This document shows positions 1 to 9,274 of a DNA stretch of 39,048 nt, in pieces. The DNA comes from Bradyrhizobium sp. SRL28 (lineage in GTDB: Bacteria; Pseudomonadota; Alphaproteobacteria; Rhizobiales; Xanthobacteraceae), in contig NZ_JAHEAG010000047.1 in NCBI RefSeq assembly GCF_018596315.1, positions 1 to 39,048 of the forward strand, given 5' to 3'. The translations under genes and the position numbers were made by a program. The notes beneath the pieces were generated by a model. It was given only the letters and a program-made list of their open reading frames with translations, had not been told where the DNA came from and did not search any database. The stretch's first letter is position 1. Each line of letters opens with the position of its first letter.

Positions 1-117
1 ATCTACGCCGCGAATGATGCGCTGAACATCATCAACCGTCCTTTCGGTGAACAACCGATCCTTCCCGATGAATCGGAGCCTGACGACGCCGCGAAGGCGA
101 GCCCGAAGTGGCCGTGA
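1..117 (+). CDS. C-terminal end of an unidentified protein (partial)
   Basis: An open frame enters from the left edge and ends at a TGA at 115-117. The 38 visible residues are polar and acidic near the end (PDESEPDDAAKAS) and finish in PKWP. I recognise no family. The sequence from 118 to about 248, before the IS3-family element, shows no gene. Whether the frame is a real gene end cannot be judged without upstream sequence. Confidence 0.35.
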   Translation: MYAANDALNIINRPFGEQPILPDESEPDDAAKASPKWP

Positions 118-570
118 TGGATAATGACCATGCGCGGCCGTTAGCGTGAACCCGATTAAACGGAAAGCCGCGATGCTAATAGTCGCGCTTGCCGTGATCG
201 AAGCTGATCTGTAACCGCACCCTGCGACAGGCTGAACCTCCTCCGAATTGATGGACACCTGTAGTAGGCTCGATGAGTCAGGAGGGGTCGGATGGAAGGA
301 CGTCAACGTCGGTCGTTTACGGACGATTACAAGCGGCAAGCGGTCGATCTGGTGGCTTCGAGCGGCCGCTCGATCGGATTGGTCGCCAAGGAACTTGGCC
401 TGCGCGATTCCGTGTTGCGGCGTTGGGTGGAACGACGTGGGGGTGGGCGGGAGCCGACGGCGGCGGCGCGGCGCCCCACAACGCAGGCGACGCTGCCGTC
501 GGCGGACCACGCGGCAGAGATCGCCCGTTTGCAGCGAGAGAACGAGCGGCTGCGCATGGAGCGCGACATT

Positions 571-2159
571 CTAAAAAACTGTCCAGCACCGTGGCGCGCC
601 TTGCGGCCTAGAAACAGCCTTGTGCTATCCTCTGCGGCTGGGAGGGTAGCGGCCGTTCGATTATTGGAGGCACAAACCCCGTTAAAAAACATGGTCCATG
701 GGTGTATGCGAACTTGAGAGTGGTGACGTCGCCCTGGCGGCGATCCCGATTAGGAAGATGACGATTGGCATAGCCCAGACCCTCCTACTCATCATTGATT
801 GGTGGATTGCCATGCCCAAGAGGACGATCGGCGACCGACCGGAACTAAAGCCGGTCAACGTTGGGGCCGCCGCAATCGACATCGGATCAAAGATGCACAT
901 GGCTGCGGTTAATCCCGCTTCCACCGACGTGCCTGTGCGCTCCTTCGGCACATTTACGCGAGACCTGCATGATCTGGCGGACTGGTTCAAAGCCTGCTGC
1001 GTGAAGAGCGTCGCGATGGAATCCACTGGGGTCTATTGGATCCCCGTCTACGAGATCCTGGAGCAGCGCGGGTTTGATGTGATTTTGGTCAATGCGCGGT
1101 ACGCCAAGAACGTGCCCGGGCGCAAGACCGATGTCAGCGATGCCGCGTGGTTACGCGAGCTTCATTCCTATGGCCTGTTACGTGGCAGCTTTCGACCTAA
1201 TGCCGAGATTGCAACTCTGCGCGCGTATCTGCGCCAACGGGAGCGGCTGGTGGAATATGCCGCGGCCCATATCCAGCATTTGCAGAAGGCCCTGATGGAG
1301 ATGAATATGCAACTCCATCATGTGGTCTCGATATCACGGGCGCGACCGGCATGCGGATTATCCGAGCCATTGTTGCAGGCGAGCGGAATCCTGCCGTCTT
1401 GGCAACCTATCGGGACGTGCGATACCATTCATCCATCGAGACGATCCGGGCGGCACTTGTGGGCAACGACCGGCACGAACATGTTCGCTGGAACTCTACG
1501 ACGTCTACCAGGCGAAGATGCTCGACTGCGACCGCAAGCTCGAGGTCCTGATCGCGGCCCTAAACAATAGAGGCGAAAGACCGGCCGGAAAGCTATCTAA
1601 GCCACGCATCAAGACCAAGCAGGTCAACACGCCTACCTTCGATGTCAGGACCGCGCTGTACGGTGTGCTCGGCATCGATCTGACTGAGATTCATGGGTTG
1701 GGCCCATCGCTGGCATTGAAGCTCATCGGTGAGTGCGGCACAGATCTGCAGGCATGGCCGAGCGCAACGCACTTCACTTCCTGGCTGTGCCTTGCACCAG
1801 GCAACAAAATCTCCGGCGGTAAGGTGTTGTCCTCGCGCACACGGAGATCTTCCAGTCGGGCAGCAGCACTGTTGCGGTTGGCAGCCACAACCGTCGGGAG
1901 GAGCGATACGGCGCTCGGAGCATTCTATCGGCGGCTAGCCTCGCGCGCGGGCAAGTCGAAGGCCGTGACGGCGACCGCCCGCAAGATTGCGGTTCTGTTC
2001 TACAACGCACTCCGGCATGGCATGAGCTACAAGGATCCGGGGGCCGACTATTATGAAGAACAATATCGCAGCCGTGTCCTTGCCAACCTTCAGCGCCGGG
2101 CCAAATCGCTGGGCTTCGTGTTGCAGGCCATTTCGGGGGACACCAATCCGGCTGTTTCT
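571..2159 (+). mobile_element. IS110-family insertion sequence nested in IS3 orfA
   Basis: The inserted unit lies between two CT dinucleotides, at 571-572 and 2158-2159. Removing 573-2159 restores the IS3 orfA reading frame exactly. IS110-family elements lack terminal inverted repeats and recombine at a short core, often CT, under guidance of an RNA made from their non-coding end. The left non-coding part (573-811, about 240 bases) fits that position. The transposase stop codon TAG (2160-2162) falls in the flanking IS3 sequence if these borders are right. The element carries a damaged transposase and is probably immobile on its own. Confidence 0.75.
573..811 (+). ncRNA. candidate bridge (seek) RNA region of the IS110-family element
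   Basis: This is the non-coding left end of the IS110-family element, upstream of the recombinase ATG at 812. In the IS621 branch of the family the left end encodes a structured RNA with target- and donor-binding loops. The assignment rests on position and length only. I did not fold the sequence or identify the loops. Confidence 0.35.
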
Positions 2160-2162
2160 TAG
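812..2162 (+). pseudogene. IS110-family transposase (DEDD recombinase), frameshifted
   Basis: The N-terminal DEDD_Tnp_IS110 domain shows the catalytic blocks AIDIGSKMHMAAV, MESTGVYW and GRKTDVSDAAWL. The C-terminal Transposase_20 domain shows IHGLGPSLALKLIGECG and FTSWLCLAPGNKISGGK. The ATG at 812 (MPKRTIG) is preferred over the in-frame one at 698 because it sits just before the conserved domain. Coding moves from frame 2 to frame 1 near 1327 and from frame 1 to frame 3 near 1485, each consistent with a one-base loss. All catalytic motifs survive, but the protein cannot be made in one piece. It disrupts the IS3 orfA around it. Confidence 0.85.
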
Positions 2163-2195
2163 GAAGTCGATCGCGATCTTTGCTGGGGGACCGAA

Positions 2196-2670
2196 ATGAG
2201 ATTCCGCTTCATCGAAGATCGCCGCGCCGACTACCCGGTGACGATCCTGTGCGACGTGCTTGGGTCTCGCCGGCCGGCTATTATGCTTGGCGCTCGCGCC
2301 CGGAGAGCCGGCGATCTGCCGCCAACCGCGAACTCGTCGACGACATCAAGCGGGTCCATCACGAAACCCGTGGACGCTATGGCAGCCCGCGTATCCATAT
2401 CGAGCTGAAGGCTCAGGGCCGTGGGGTGAGCCGCGGCCGCATCGAGCGGCTGATGCGCCGTCACGGCGTTCGGGCTATCATGGCGCAGCCGCGTCGGGTG
2501 CGGACCACCGACAGTCGCCACGACTTCCCGATCGCCCCAAACCTGCTCGATCGGAACTTCACCGCCGCCGCGCCGAACCGGATCTGGCTCGCCGATATCA
2601 CTTACATTGAGACCGGTCAGGGCTGGCTCTATCTGGCTGCCGTCATGGACCTCTACAGCCGCAGGATCGT
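2196..2670 (+). pseudogene. IS3-family transposase OrfB (DDE integrase), frameshifted and 3'-truncated
   Basis: OrfB is the catalytic subunit of IS3 elements. The ATG at 2196 overlaps the orfA stop. The first 22 codons read MRFRFIEDRRADYPVTILCD, then a lost G in the GGGG expected near 2260 shifts the frame; coding continues as VSPAGYYAWRSRPESRR. The HTH_21 part (GRYGSPRIH) and the start of the rve integrase core (PNRIWLADITYIETGQGWLY, first catalytic Asp in LADITY, and AAVMDLYSRRIV) are present. Similarity stops near 2670, before the second Asp and the Glu, so the catalytic domain is incomplete. Confidence 0.85.
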
Positions 2671-4525
2671 CGCGCGCTTCACCGTGCCGTCGACCCCTGC
2701 AGTGCGCCAATGCACAAACAGATCTTTCGCCCAAGGTTGATCCGCAATCTTGGGGACAAGGCTGGGTGTGATTTGAGCGGGCGGACGTTCGCGCAAGAAC
2801 GTACCGACGCGGGCACCTTGCGAAGGGTCTGCCGCGACAACGGCGAGCGCGGCATCGAGAATTGGGGGCGTCCCCCAAGACTGCTCCTGAATGGCTTTGC
2901 TCAGGACGCGGTCCATGACAATTGCCGTTTCCGTGCGCGGCAGCTTGAGCAAGCGCTCATTCAGTTGCGACGCCATGTCGGGGTGTTCAAGCAGAGCGCC
3001 TAAAAGCTCTGCCGCTTCCGAAGACAAGCGATCTTCCGGCGAGATGAGCGGCGCATGCTCGCGGCCAACGTACAGAATCTCGCGAAGGTCCATATCAGCC
3101 AGCCGGGGCTCAATGGACCACCACTCTCGGACGAATGGATCGTCCCACGGCTTCTCAAGATCGATGGTCTCTCCGGCATGGGCTGCACTCTCCCACGGCG
3201 CGAGAAGTTGCGGCTTTCCGTTTGGATCGGCTGTGACAGCGCTCACAAGGCTGGCATACGCCGCCGGATCGGCACAGCGCTTGAATAGCAGCATTTTGGC
3301 CAGTGCGGCCTCATCAACCCCGAACGCCGTGCGATTTTGAGATGGACATGCGAATGGAAAGCGCATTGAGGAAGCGCTTGATAAGACGAGGATTGCCCGC
3401 AATCTGCGTAGCCGATGTCATCAGTGGCGCAAGCCTATCAGCCGTGTTGAACCGGGCCACGAGATCGGCTGGCAAACTTGTGTGAACGGTTTGCATGAAC
3501 GCACGATCAACGCGCTTGCCGCGCCAGCTCTGGCTGAGTTGCTCGCAGACTTTTTTGCGGACGGCCTCTTTCTCATCCGCGTTGAGGCCTGTGCTGTTCT
3601 CTACAAACAGCAACATCAAATACGCCCTTACTTCCTGTGTCCCCAGGGGCGGAACGCGAATAGGAACTTGGATGAGCTTATCGAAGTAACTTGTCACCAA
3701 GCCTTCATCGACGATCCCATCGAAGTGACGGCGGACAGCGTGACGTATGACAGAGTCATCGGCGGCAATGACAAACGCCGTGTTTTCCAGGAACAAGAAA
3801 AGGCAAACGGCCTCCAACGTTGATATCGTCGTTTGCGGAAGGCAGCGGTCCAAATCATCAATCAGCACAATAAGCTTCGTGCCCATTACTTCGAGGGTTG
3901 CCTCGCACGATTTGCGGATCGCATGAATTTCTTTAGGCGGCGAGGCCTCGGTGCATGGCTTGATCAGGCCCGATGCCTTGCTGGCGGCATCGGTTACTGT
4001 GCCTTCGGCCTTAGCGATGTCGTCAGCGCCAGCATTTCCGGTCGCAATTTTTTTCCCGAGTTCGATGGCTTCATTAAGTATTCCTGTCGGCGGTAGGCCG
4101 AGCGAAAGCGCTAAGGCCGATCCTGCGCCAAGTTTCACGGCGCGAAACCAATTCACGCGTTGCAGCAGCTCTTTGGCTTTTTCGAGCCCGGTCCTGCGCT
4201 GTTCGGCTTCTTTTGCGAGCGCTGTCGCGATAACTTCCATCAATGCCGCGCGCGCGTCGTCGTATCCTTGATAAAGCCAAGCGTTGAACTCAACAAAAAT
4301 GAAATCTGACCGCTTGCCCTCGGCGCGCTGTTCGAGCCCAGCGCGAACGAGTCTGATCATTGAGGACTTGCCAGCGCCCCACGCACCAGAAACTCCAATG
4401 GAGATCGGTTTGCCCTGAGCCTGAACGATGATTTCAGTAACCGTGTCAGAGACGCCGCTAAAATTTAGAAAGTCGCGGTTAGTGTCGTTCCCACATCCGT
4501 GCTGTCGATATGAATTAGGCCGCAT
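2653..4525 (-). pseudogene. KAP family P-loop NTPase, one frameshift, C-terminal end altered
   Basis: KAP NTPases are STAND-related, often membrane-associated ATPases common in mobile and defence regions of bacteria. From the ATG at 4525 the protein shows Walker A GVSGAWGAGKSS (residues about 44-55), a hydrophobic stretch near 129-146, and Walker B KLIVLIDDLDRC (about 217-228), followed by the FVIAADD sensor-like strand. After HGV the frame runs into a stop at 3314. One extra base near 3328 explains this, because the neighbouring frame continues as GVDEAALAKMLLFKRC to the C-terminal region ending near DLFVHW. The last codons (to 2653) overlap the IS3 remnant, so the native end may be missing. 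It is divergent from the fic gene at 4731. Confidence 0.8.
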
Positions 4526-4659
4526 GAAGCCGCACCGGCGAACGGAGTCTCCAAGTTTTTGTTTGACGCCCCAATTGAGTTCGAGACTAAAGCACGGCTG
4601 AGTCGTGATGCAATGCCAAGCAGCATCGTCATCCGCTTGTCCCTCAATAGCAGGCCCGT

Positions 4660-4730
4660 GAGTTATAGAATTCGTTGCTATAGCTCATAAATGCAATTAT
4701 TCTGAGGTATAGCGGAGGTTTCTATAGCTC
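4660..4730 (+). promoter_or_regulatory. two tandem dyad operators before fic
   Basis: Two copies of the same dyad occur 44 bases apart. The first is GAGTTATAG (4660-4668), nine bases, CTATAGCTC (4678-4686). The second is GAGGTATAG (4704-4712), nine bases, CTATAGCTC (4722-4730). The second ends at the base before the fic ATG and its loop contains the GGAGG Shine-Dalgarno (4714-4718). CTATAGCTCAT is an 11-base direct repeat (4678-4688, 4722-4732). The spacing of about four helical turns suits cooperative binding on one DNA face. The binding protein is unknown; autoregulation through the C-terminal winged helix of the Fic protein is an inference. Confidence 0.6.
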
Positions 4731-5840
4731 ATGTGGAACTGGGAAAATCCCGATTGGCCCAAATTTACCTTTGATTCGAAGCTCTTAGAGCCCTTCGAAA
4801 CCAAGTTTCTCGTCAAATCCGGCGAGTTCTTGGGCGCTTTCAAGCATGTCGGCCAGGATGACCGTGACATGCTCAAAATCGAGCTCATCAGCGACGAAGC
4901 GGTAAAAACCTCGGAAATTGAAGGCGAGATACTGCGGCGCGAGAGCGTTCAATGCTCGCTGCGTCAGCAATTCGGACTTGAGGGCGACGATACCAACGTC
5001 AACGAAGCCGAGCACGGCATCGCGGAAATGATGGCGAATCTCTATAAAAGATTCGCCGATCCGCTGACGCACGACATGTTGTTCGAGTGGCACAAGATGC
5101 TGATGAGCGGCGATCGGAAAATCCAGGACATCGGCGGCTACCGCACCCATCCCGAACCGATGCAGGTTGTGACACCGATTGCAGGAAAGCCCAAAGTTCA
5201 CCTTGTGGCGCCTCCCTCCAACAGAATGAAAAAGGAGATGGATGCGTTCATCATCTGGTTCAATGACGGCGCGCCAGAGGGAAAAAATCCCCTGCCCGCC
5301 CTTACGCGCGCCGGTATCGCGCATCTCTATTTCGTTTGCATTCATCCGTTCGAGGATGGTAACGGCCGTATCGGACGCGCCATAGCGGAAAAGTCGTTGG
5401 CGGAAAATCTCGGGCAGCCGACGCTCATTGCGCTCGCTTATACGATCGAACGCAAGCGGCGGCTTTACTACGAAGCTTTGGAGCGGAACAACAAAGACCT
5501 CGAAATCACCGATTGGCTGAAATATTTCGCGCTGACGATTCTCGAAGCGCAAGAGAGCACAATTAACCGGGTCGATTTCTACGTCGCTAAGGCCAAATTC
5601 TATGAGCGCCTTCGCGGTCAATTCAACGAGCGCCAAGAAAAGGTCGTGGCGCGTATGTTCCACGAAGGCATCGATCGGTTCAAGGGCGGCCTGAGTGCGG
5701 AAAACTATATCAGCATCACCAAGACATCACGCGCCACCGCGACAAGAGACCTACAAGATCTTGTCGAAATGGGCGCGTTTACGAAAACGGGCGAACTCAG
5801 GCACACCCGATACAAACTGAATTTGCCAGGGGACACCTAG
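4731..5840 (+). CDS. Fic family protein with DUF4172 N-terminus and winged-helix C-terminus
   Basis: Fic enzymes transfer AMP or related groups to protein hydroxyls. The 369-residue protein opens with MWNWENPDWP, typical of DUF4172. It has the inhibitory helix motif TSEIEG (60-65, (S/T)xxxEG), so it belongs to the class with an N-terminal autoinhibitory helix. The catalytic loop HPFEDGNGRIGR (205-216) is complete. Near the C-terminus, SAENYISITKTSRATATRDL looks like a winged helix that could bind DNA. The start is supported by GGAGG at 4714 and by the family N-terminus. It is intact and divergent from the KAP gene. Target and nucleotide cannot be told from sequence. Role in toxin or stress control is inferred. 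Confidence 0.93.
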   Translation: MWNWENPDWPKFTFDSKLLEPFETKFLVKSGEFLGAFKHVGQDDRDMLKIELISDEAVKTSEIEGEILRRESVQCSLRQQFGLEGDDTNVNEAEHGIAEMMANLYKRFADPLTHDMLFEWHKMLMSGDRKIQDIGGYRTHPEPMQVVTPIAGKPKVHLVAPPSNRMKKEMDAFIIWFNDGAPEGKNPLPALTRAGIAHLYFVCIHPFEDGNGRIGRAIAEKSLAENLGQPTLIALAYTIERKRRLYYEALERNNKDLEITDWLKYFALTILEAQESTINRVDFYVAKAKFYERLRGQFNERQEKVVARMFHEGIDRFKGGLSAENYISITKTSRATATRDLQDLVEMGAFTKTGELRHTRYKLNLPGDT

Positions 5841-5963
5841 ATTCGCCTATGCGCCGCTTTGAACATGTCAACCAGTATCGACGCGATAGCACTGAGCTTG
5901 ATGGAAGGCGCCGGTCAAGGCGGTGACGACGAAGGGCGCTCTCATCGGATCAGGCCGAAGTCG

Positions 5964-6521
5964 TTAAGACACATACTTCGTCATCGGCGCAGGCACTGGT
6001 CGGCCGTAAAGCTCTGATGTTCTCGGACTGAGATAGGTATCGGCCACGACAACCGGCTCTACCTTAGCCGGCGCATTCGGGTCGCGGTTATCGTTCGCTC
6101 CAACCCATCCGACAGGCGAGTACTTTTCCCCGATCGCGCCGAGAATGAAGAGGCTCGCAAGAGTAAGGGCACCGCCGCCCCACACACTGCTCAGCACGAG
6201 CACGATATGCTTCTCGGAACGGAATGCATCGATAAAGATCATCCCAAACAGCCAGGCTCCCCCCACAACAAGCGAAAGGAGGGACACAGCAAACACGACT
6301 ACGAGAGCCGCGCAGATGACATTGCGCTGCATCAGCACTTTAATGGAATGGCGGAGGTGAGCTAGGCCGATAACAAGCGCAATAACCGAAAAGAGCAGCG
6401 TTCCCGCGGTCGTCCAAGTCAGATCTTTAGGAAGGTGAAAGTGCAGCACACCTTCCTTTAGGTGCGCCAGGGTCACAGCAACGCCTGCAATAGCAGCGAT
6501 GAGAGCAATCAGAGCCTTCAT
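5964..6521 (-). CDS. hypothetical multi-pass membrane protein
   Basis: The 185-residue product starts at the ATG at 6521, chosen because AGGAGG lies seven bases upstream (6529-6534); a longer frame to 6563 lacks such a site. It begins with a hydrophobic segment (MKALIALIAAIAGVAVTLAH) and has three more likely membrane helices (about residues 32-50, 66-88 and 97-120). A polar tail rich in Pro and Val follows (DPNAPAKVEPVVVAD). I do not recognise a family. The short stretch 5841-5963 before it shows no convincing gene. Confidence 0.6.
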   Translation of the reverse strand: MKALIALIAAIAGVAVTLAHLKEGVLHFHLPKDLTWTTAGTLLFSVIALVIGLAHLRHSIKVLMQRNVICAALVVVFAVSLLSLVVGGAWLFGMIFIDAFRSEKHIVLVLSSVWGGGALTLASLFILGAIGEKYSPVGWVGANDNRDPNAPAKVEPVVVADTYLSPRTSELYGRPVPAPMTKYVS

Positions 6522-6684
6522 GGACCAGCCTCCTAGTGCATATAGGCTAGCCGACTCCCTCAAGGTCTCTAACCCGTCTTATTCGCAAGAGTGCGCCTGA
6601 GAGGCTGGCGAGCGTGGTGTAAAGTGCGTAGGATTCGGTTGCGAAGCCAACCCATCACCTTCAACCGCGAACGCCACGCCCGCC

Positions 6685-8029
6685 ATGACCGATGATACGA
6701 TTCTGCCATTCTCGTTTCCAGCCGTTCACGCCAAGAAAGTCACAGCTGCCTTCGATGGCGGTCGCCTGACCTCGAACGGGGGCGTGATGCTTCTGGCTAT
6801 GGCCGAGCGGCGTCTCGGCTTGGCCGACAATTTGGCCCGGGTGTTCCCGGATCGGCGCGATCCGACGCGGGTCGTGCACAGCCTTGTCGATATGTTCCGC
6901 GCTCGCATGTTCGCGATCTGCTGCGGCTACGAGGACGCCGACGACCTCGATCATCTGAGGTCCGATCCGGCATTCAAGCTGGCCTGCGGTCGCCTACCGG
7001 ACACGGGCCGGGAATTTGTGTTCCCAACCGACGCTGTCGCGGCTAGAGAATGCTCCGCGCCTGCGCGACGTGATCCGACTGACCTACATTTTGGTCGACG
7101 CATGGATGGATAGCTACCCACGCGAGCCGGCATCTGTCACGCTCGACATCGATGATACCTGCGACATCGTCCTCGGCCATCAGCAGCTCTCGCTGTTCAA
7201 CGCTCATTATGACGAACGCTGCTTTCTGCCGATCCACGTCTACGACACGGAGAAGAGCCGGCCCGTGGCGGTCGTGCTGCGGCCCGGCAAGACGCCGAGC
7301 GGCGTCGAGGTGCGTGCCCATCTGCGCCGCCTGATACGGCATATCCGGACGCGGTGGCACAACACGCGAATTACGTTCCGTGGCGACGGGCACTATGCTC
7401 GGCCGGAGGCAATGACGTGGTGCGAGAACAACGGCATCGACTACATCTTCGGTCTGTCCGGCACCAAGCCTCTCGCCAAAAAAGCCGACGAGATCGCCGA
7501 CGACATCCGCACGCGACGCGCCATCGAGAACCTGCCGGTTCTACGCGGCTAAACCGAGACGCGCCACAAGGCACAGTCCTGGGATCGCGAACGGCGCACC
7601 GTCGCCCGTACTGAGGCGACGAAGCTCGGCCTCGACATCCGTTTCGTCGTCACCAGCCTCGATGTCGGCTCGGCCGAGTGGATCTACGACAGCCTGTATT
7701 GCGCGCGTGGCCAAGCCGAGAATCTGATCAAGCTGCATAAGACACAGCTCGCCTCCGATCGCACCAGTTGCGGTTCGGCGCACGCCAACCAGGTCCGTCT
7801 CGTGCTCCATACGGCCGCTTATTGGCTGATGCTGACCGTGCGCGGCGCCATTCCCAAAGTCCGGGAATTGGCCACGGCCGAGTTCGCGACGCTGCGTCTT
7901 CGGCTCTTGAAAATCGCCGCCCGTGTCGTCGAGACCACGAGCCGCATTCGCCTTGCGTTCGCCGCGGCATGTCCCGAAGCCGACCTGATCCGCTGCTTGC
8001 CAGGCGCGCTGCTGCCGCTCGGTCCGTGA
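6685..8029 (+). pseudogene. IS1380-family transposase, frameshift plus nonsense codon
   Basis: IS1380 transposases are DDE enzymes of the DDE_Tnp_1 group. The N-terminus is typical (FSFPAVHAKKVTAAFDGGRL, SNGGVMLLAMAERRLGLADN). Coding runs in frame 1 from the ATG at 6685 to about 7010, where one extra G shifts it to frame 2 (LCSQPTLSRLENAP). The central part has the first acidic residue (SVTLDIDDTCDIVLG) and a second (FRGDGHYARPEAM). A TAA at 7550-7552 interrupts LRG-TETRH. Reading past it, the same frame continues through QAENLIKLHKTQLASDRTSC to the natural stop at 8029. The gene is therefore full length but dead. Element ends were not identified. Confidence 0.88.
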
Positions 8030-8089
8030 CCGGAGGGGCGTGCGCCCCCCGTTCGCCCAACCCATCCCTCAAGCGCGTTGCAAAGCACC

Positions 8090-8505
8090 GGTCGTCAGGC
8101 GGCGAAAAGAAGACAATCCTGTGCGCCTCGTAAGACGAGATGTGCGGCCGCATCAATCGGACCAAAAACCGCACTCTCACGAATAGGACGGGCTAAATTA
8201 CATTCTTCTAACTAACCCGGTGCGGCAAAATGCCTTTAGGTGCGATTAACGGCTAATGCAACCCATTCGCAGATGAATAGCGAATGAACTTCTCCCGCCT
8301 TCTCATTCTCTCAGCGTCGGGCAGCAACACTTCGCGGTGAAGCCGACCGGGTTGGAGGTTTCAATTGGTCAGGCGTGGGAGAGGTGCTGCCACTACACCT
8401 CCGCTCGCTTCAAAGAAATCAGTCCCGAGGATCTGGCCCTAAAGAACGCGGCTGACCTTCGCCAGGCTGAGGCGAGATTGAAATGTTGAAAGCCGGCCAG
8501 AAGGT
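8090..8505. other. gene-poor stretch with a possible coding remnant
   Basis: No intact gene is visible. A plus-strand open frame of about 65 codons ending at a TGA at 8487-8489 reads like protein (GLEVSIGQAWERCCHYTSAR, ISPEDLALKNAADLRQAEAR) but has no start codon and matches no family I know. It is probably the tail of a lost gene. Confidence 0.3.
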
Positions 8506-8978
8506 CTAAAGTTCGGCCAGCTTCGTCTCACCTTCAGGAAGCGGATTGTACGGCCCATGTTGGCGCAGGAAGTCTCGCCAACATGCTCTGCCAAACCTCT
8601 TTCTCACCTTGAAGCTGTATTGTCCGAGCCCCATGGTCCGTGGCCCCAGGCAGCCTCTCCCCAACCTCCGTACTTGACGATGTCCGCAGCTGCCTCCCTG
8701 ATGAAGTGCTTGCTGCCGTTGGAAATGTCTTAAACGAGCCCGTACCAGACGGTCTGGGTATCAATCCACGCCATGAAGTCGTCCTTGTCCTTGATGTCGA
8801 GCTTGGCCTTCAAGGCGCCATCCTTCTTCAGGAAATCTCCCCACACCCAGTCAGCCATGTGGTGTGCCATGATGGCGCAATTTATTGCCAGCCGGGCTGA
8901 TGCCTGGTCTTTCATAAATTCATCGAAATCTTCCAACAGCTTCTGGTAGAAGTCTCGGGAATTGACGATGTCGAACAT
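8506..8978 (-). pseudogene. hypothetical protein, nonsense codon and frameshifts
   Basis: The N-terminal part from the ATG at 8978 (or 8987) is protein-like: MFDIVNSRDFYQKLLEDFDE and IMAHHMADWVWGDFLKK, with a His/Trp-rich helix. It hits a TAA at WYGLV. Beyond it the same frame continues as DISNGSKHFIREAAADIVKY. Two later pieces in other frames, RTIQLQGEKEVW and WRDFLRQHGPYNPLPEGETK, lead to a stop at 8506. Together they make an original protein of about 157 residues. The function is unknown. The start lies back to back with the DUF4238 fragment at 8990, leaving almost no promoter space between them. Confidence 0.65.
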
Positions 8979-8989
8979 TGCGCTCACCG

Positions 8990-9247
8990 ATGAAGCTGCC
9001 GAAGCACCATTATATTCCCGTATTTTACCTAAAGCAGTGGGCCAAAGACGGGAGGGTCACAGCTTTTCGGCGCCTGCATGATAAGGTTGTCGCCACCACC
9101 AAACCACCCACTCATACCGGGTATGTCAGAGGGCTGTATTGGCTTGAAGGCGCAGAGCCCAGTCTGGCAAACCGCATCGAAACGTTGCTGATGGGCCGAA
9201 TCGACAACAATGCGGCTATCGCACACCAGACGAGACTCCAGCGGTAA
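8990..9247 (+). pseudogene. DUF4238 protein, N-terminal fragment
   Basis: The fragment begins MKLPKHHYIPVFYLKQWA, the signature start of DUF4238 proteins, which are usually about 280-350 residues. Here the frame ends after 85 residues (AAIAHQTRLQR), just after LEGAEPSLANRIETLLMGRI. The rest of the gene is absent; the opposite-strand TIGR02391 gene ends 28 bases further on. An in-frame ATG at 8978 would add four residues. DUF4238 has no settled function, though it is often found in variable regions. Confidence 0.7.
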
Positions 9248-9274
9248 TTTTGGCTTGGGCCCTTGTCTTGCGAC

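Larger units (their letters stand above)
292..2199 (+). pseudogene. IS3-family transposase OrfA, interrupted by IS110-family insertion
   Basis: OrfA of IS3 elements is a helix-turn-helix and leucine-zipper protein that helps the OrfB integrase bind the element ends. The first part (292-572) starts at an ATG after AGGAGG and encodes a Tnp_1-type HTH (SFTDDYKRQAVDLV, then a GLRDSVLRRW recognition helix) and a coiled coil (IARLQRENERLRMERDI). The frame breaks at 571-572. It resumes at 2160: joining CT (571-572) to TAGGAAGTCG (2160 onward) reads ILRKSIAIFAGGPK and stops at 2197-2199. The stop overlaps the orfB ATG at 2196 (ATGA). The gene is thus one reading frame cut by a 1.59-kb insertion with no other lesion seen. 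Confidence 0.8.
249..2670 (+). mobile_element. IS3-family insertion sequence remnant, split by an IS110-family element
   Basis: The remnant has orfA from 292, interrupted at 572 and resuming at 2160, followed by orfB from 2196. The orfB frame loses its similarity after about 2670, where the C-terminal end of the KAP NTPase gene begins on the other strand, so the right third of the element is missing. The left end is placed near 249 only because orfA and its Shine-Dalgarno follow; I could not verify a terminal inverted repeat. The element is not expected to be autonomous. Confidence 0.7.

Noticed and set aside
2231..2878. 215-codon minus-strand frame across the IS3 orfB
   Set aside because: It is the reverse of orfB and of the KAP gene end, rich in Arg and Ala, without a family pattern.
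4785..5663. Long minus-strand open frame of 292 codons
   Set aside because: It is the antisense shadow of the intact fic gene; its composition is not protein-like and it has no family features.
6647..8066. CCAACCCATC on both sides of the IS1380 transposase (6647-6656 and 8057-8066)
   Set aside because: It is a direct, not inverted, repeat and lies close inside the expected element, so it does not fit IS1380 ends. I could not place the true terminal repeats.
8556..8585. Perfect 10-base inverted repeat (CATGTTGGCG, ten bases, CGCCAACATG)
   Set aside because: It lies inside the coding part of the 8506-8978 pseudogene and has no T run, so it is probably a coding coincidence or local duplication rather than a terminator or operator.
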